A DNA stretch of 7,591 bases from assembly GCA_963596435.1 (NCBI GenBank), contig CAVBMG010000121.1, positions 1 through 7,591 of the forward strand, given 5' to 3'. Positions 6,442 through 7,591 of the stretch are shown here, piece by piece. A program made the translations under genes and the position numbers. The stretch comes from COE1 sp963596435 (GTDB lineage: Bacteria > Bacillota > Clostridia > Lachnospirales > Lachnospiraceae). Below the pieces are notes generated by a model that saw only the letters and a list, made by a program, of their open reading frames with translations, had not been told where the DNA came from and searched no databases. Position 1 is the stretch's first letter, and each line of letters opens with the position of its first letter.

Positions 6442-6834
6442 ATGGATGAGAAATGGAATGAATTGTATTGCGCAGCCAAAAAGGTCTTAAATCCACGTGA
6501 AGTATCAAAAATCATTGAAGCAGGTGGCGTTGCCGCTGCTATCGAGTCCGTATCAGGCAAAATTTATGTTGGAGTCTGCATAGATACCGCCTGTACTTTA
6601 GGAGTGTGTGCCGAACGTAATGCTACTTTCAACATGATTACCAATGGAGAAGATGCTATAAAGCGGGTTATTGCTATTAACAGCAAGGGCAAAGCAATTC
6701 CACCATGCGGAGCCTGCCGCGAATTTATGACACAGTTAATGCCCGATACATATAGAAATATTGAAATCATGATGGATTATGAAAAAGGCAAAATAGTAAC
6801 TCTTGGAGAACTAACACCAGAATGGTGGATATAA
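6442..6834 (+). CDS. Cytidine-deaminase-fold enzyme with altered ribose-binding motif
   Basis: 130 residues, the usual length of small homotetrameric cytidine deaminases. Zinc site seen: VCAERNA (C56, catalytic E58) and PCGACRE (C89, C92), so three cysteines hold zinc and the glutamate shuttles the proton. The protein aligns with GGVAAAI (28-34) in place of VGAAL. The stretch before the zinc cysteine reads GVCIDTACTLGV where true cytidine deaminases have GxNVENAS: the ribose-contacting Asn and Glu are Cys46 and Asp48 here. The PYSxFxVG entry motif is also missing. It may therefore deaminate something other than cytidine, as blasticidin S deaminase, a relative, does. The start ATG 6442 is preferred: GGGAGA lies seven bases before it, and an in-frame GTG at 6427 would precede that site. 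Soluble, cytoplasmic. Followed after 25 bases by the hydrolase, surely in one message. The fold is sure; the substrate is unknown. Confidence 0.88.
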   Translation: MDEKWNELYCAAKKVLNPREVSKIIEAGGVAAAIESVSGKIYVGVCIDTACTLGVCAERNATFNMITNGEDAIKRVIAINSKGKAIPPCGACREFMTQLMPDTYRNIEIMMDYEKGKIVTLGELTPEWWI

Positions 6835-6859
6835 TTATCGTTGTGCAAAGGAGAAACGA

Positions 6860-7378
6860 ATGAAATTACTTGTCATAGATATACAAAAAGGAATTACAGA
6901 TAGTCGCCTTTTTAATTTTGAAGCATTTATTGATAATACTACAAGAATCATAAATGCAGCCAGGGATAATCAAATAGAGGTTATCTATTTTCAACATGAT
7001 GATGGACCAGGAACGGGGTTTTCGATTGGTGATGAAGACTTTGAAATTGCAGAACAAGTAAGTCCAAAGGATAAAGAAAAGATATTTATTAAAAATATCA
7101 ATAGTTGTTTTGGAAATAGGGATTTTGCAGATTATGTTAAAGATGATAATACATTAATGATAGTCGGACTCCAGACAAACTTCTGTATAGACGCAACTGT
7201 GAAATCTGCTTTTGAAAGAGGCTATAAAGTTATTGTTCCACAAGGGGCAAATTCAACGTTTGACAACGATTATATGACTGGAGAAATGACCTATAAATAT
7301 TACAATGATATGATGTGGCCAAATAGATTTGCTGCATGTGTATCTGTTGATGAAGCAATTAAATTGATGGAAAGTTAA
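6860..7378 (+). CDS. Isochorismatase-family cysteine hydrolase
   Basis: 172 residues, the typical size of the isochorismatase-like superfamily (nicotinamidase, ureidoacrylate and N-carbamoyl hydrolases, true isochorismatases). Single domain. Catalytic triad visible: D7 in LLVIDIQKG, K78 in IFIKNINSCF, and nucleophile C109 in VGLQTNFCIDATVKSA; the residue before the active cysteine loop is a normal non-proline bulge. The family forms a thioester on cysteine and cleaves an amide (or, rarely, a vinyl ether). Lack of an N-terminal signal places it in the cytoplasm. AAAGGAG stands six bases before the ATG. It begins 25 bases after the deaminase gene, so the pair is co-transcribed and probably sequential: deamination, then amide hydrolysis of the product or a related compound. 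The coding sequence is clearly more AT-rich than the leftward operon, hinting at later arrival. Isochorismate or nicotinamide as substrate is not supported by any neighbour. Confidence 0.9.
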   Translation: MKLLVIDIQKGITDSRLFNFEAFIDNTTRIINAARDNQIEVIYFQHDDGPGTGFSIGDEDFEIAEQVSPKDKEKIFIKNINSCFGNRDFADYVKDDNTLMIVGLQTNFCIDATVKSAFERGYKVIVPQGANSTFDNDYMTGEMTYKYYNDMMWPNRFAACVSVDEAIKLMES

Positions 7379-7446
7379 ATTGCAGTTTAAGGAAGAAATT
7401 CTAGTCACGCCGCTGGTCTGGCAGTTCGGTTCATTCGCCACGTACA
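7379..7446. other. Non-coding link with an abrupt GC rise after the hydrolase gene
   Basis: TTAAA/TTTAA around the stop codon is only a weak AT hairpin and has no T-run, so no terminator is seen for the plus-strand unit. From about 7401 (CTAGTCACGCCGCTGG) the sequence becomes much richer in GC than the gene before it, which probably marks the left edge of an inserted repeat element that includes the palindrome at 7447-7582. Confidence 0.4.
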
Positions 7447-7582
7447 TGATGTAAGAGTTTCTAAGAACTGCATCTCAAATGCTTAGAGTACAAGCCGAGC
7501 GCAAAACTCGCCCTGCGGGCTCAAACAATTGCGCCTTGGCTTGCAAGCATTTGATCTTTGTTCTAAGAAACACTAAACATCA
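7447..7582. repeat. Long imperfect palindrome (about 136 bases), likely dispersed repeat or structured RNA
   Basis: One long stem-loop: TGATGT (7447-7452) with ACATCA (7577-7582); GTTTCTAAGAAC (7457-7468) with GTTCTAAGAAAC (7560-7571), 11 of 12 paired; CAAATGCTT (7476-7484) with AAGCATTTG (7545-7553), perfect; CAAGCC (7491-7496) with GGCTTG (7538-7543); GCGCAA (7499-7504) with TTGCGC (7529-7534); and an apical GCCC/GGGC (7510-7520). Bulges are unequal, as in a folded RNA or a single-strand recombination substrate. There is no open frame of worth and no T-run after it. It could be a miniature inverted-repeat element, a REP-like sequence or an RNA gene. The fold is directly visible; the identity is not. 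Confidence 0.75.
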
Positions 7583-7591
7583 CTCCCTAAG

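Noticed and set aside
7253..7447. 64-codon minus-strand open frame
   Set aside because: It is antisense to the hydrolase 3' end and runs into the repeat-like DNA; no ribosome site or domain is seen.
7447..7582. Integron attC site
   Set aside because: The length and folded form fit, but the outer boxes are not RYYYAAC and GTTRRRY (they read TAAGAAC and GTTCTAA), and no integrase or cassette array is in view.
1..7591. CRISPR array, tRNA or rRNA genes
   Set aside because: No regularly spaced repeats, cloverleaf patterns or conserved rRNA stretches were seen on either strand.

Overview
The window looks like a chromosomal segment of a low-to-moderate GC, Gram-positive gut anaerobe, most likely a Lachnospiraceae-type Clostridia. 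The grounds are strong purine-rich Shine-Dalgarno sites (AGGAG, AAAGGAG), sigma-A-like promoters, hairpin-plus-T-run terminators, and the protein types. The taxon is inferred from gene style, not from a marker gene.

Layout. (1) 1-1897, minus: the N-terminal 632 codons of a MutS2-like ATPase; its 3' end lies beyond the left edge. (2) 1898-2386: a 489-base gap with a promoter candidate and a 15-bp perfect inverted repeat in front of the mutS2-like gene, two tandem intrinsic terminators, and several small alternative hairpins. (3) 2387-6272, minus: a probable three-gene operon, transcribed as a six-TM membrane protein of unknown function, then a membrane-anchored spermidine-synthase-like (SpeE/MFS-fused) protein, then a cytoplasmic beta-helix glycoside hydrolase of the GH28/GH49 (clan GH-N) type. 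An extended -10 promoter precedes it, a second promoter candidate lies before the spermidine-synthase-like gene, and the tandem terminators follow the last gene. (4) 6273-6441: a divergent promoter region with a 9-bp direct repeat spaced 20 bp, abutting the rightward promoter. (5) 6442-7378, plus: a two-gene unit that is visibly more AT-rich than the rest, made of a small cytidine-deaminase-fold enzyme with an altered ribose-binding motif and an isochorismatase-fold cysteine hydrolase. (6) 7379-7591: non-coding DNA of clearly higher GC that folds into one long imperfect hairpin of about 136 bases, probably a dispersed palindromic repeat or structured RNA.

How the genes may work together. The deaminase and hydrolase are 25 bases apart behind one promoter and should act in succession: deamination of a heterocyclic or nucleoside-like compound, then hydrolysis of an amide or ring-derived product. 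The substrate cannot be read from sequence. The leftward operon joins two membrane proteins and an intracellular polysaccharide-type hydrolase; I see no known pathway that unites them. The strongest second-look items are the deaminase/hydrolase pair with its odd active site, the MutS2-like protein whose coiled-coil linker appears deleted, and the long palindrome at the right edge.
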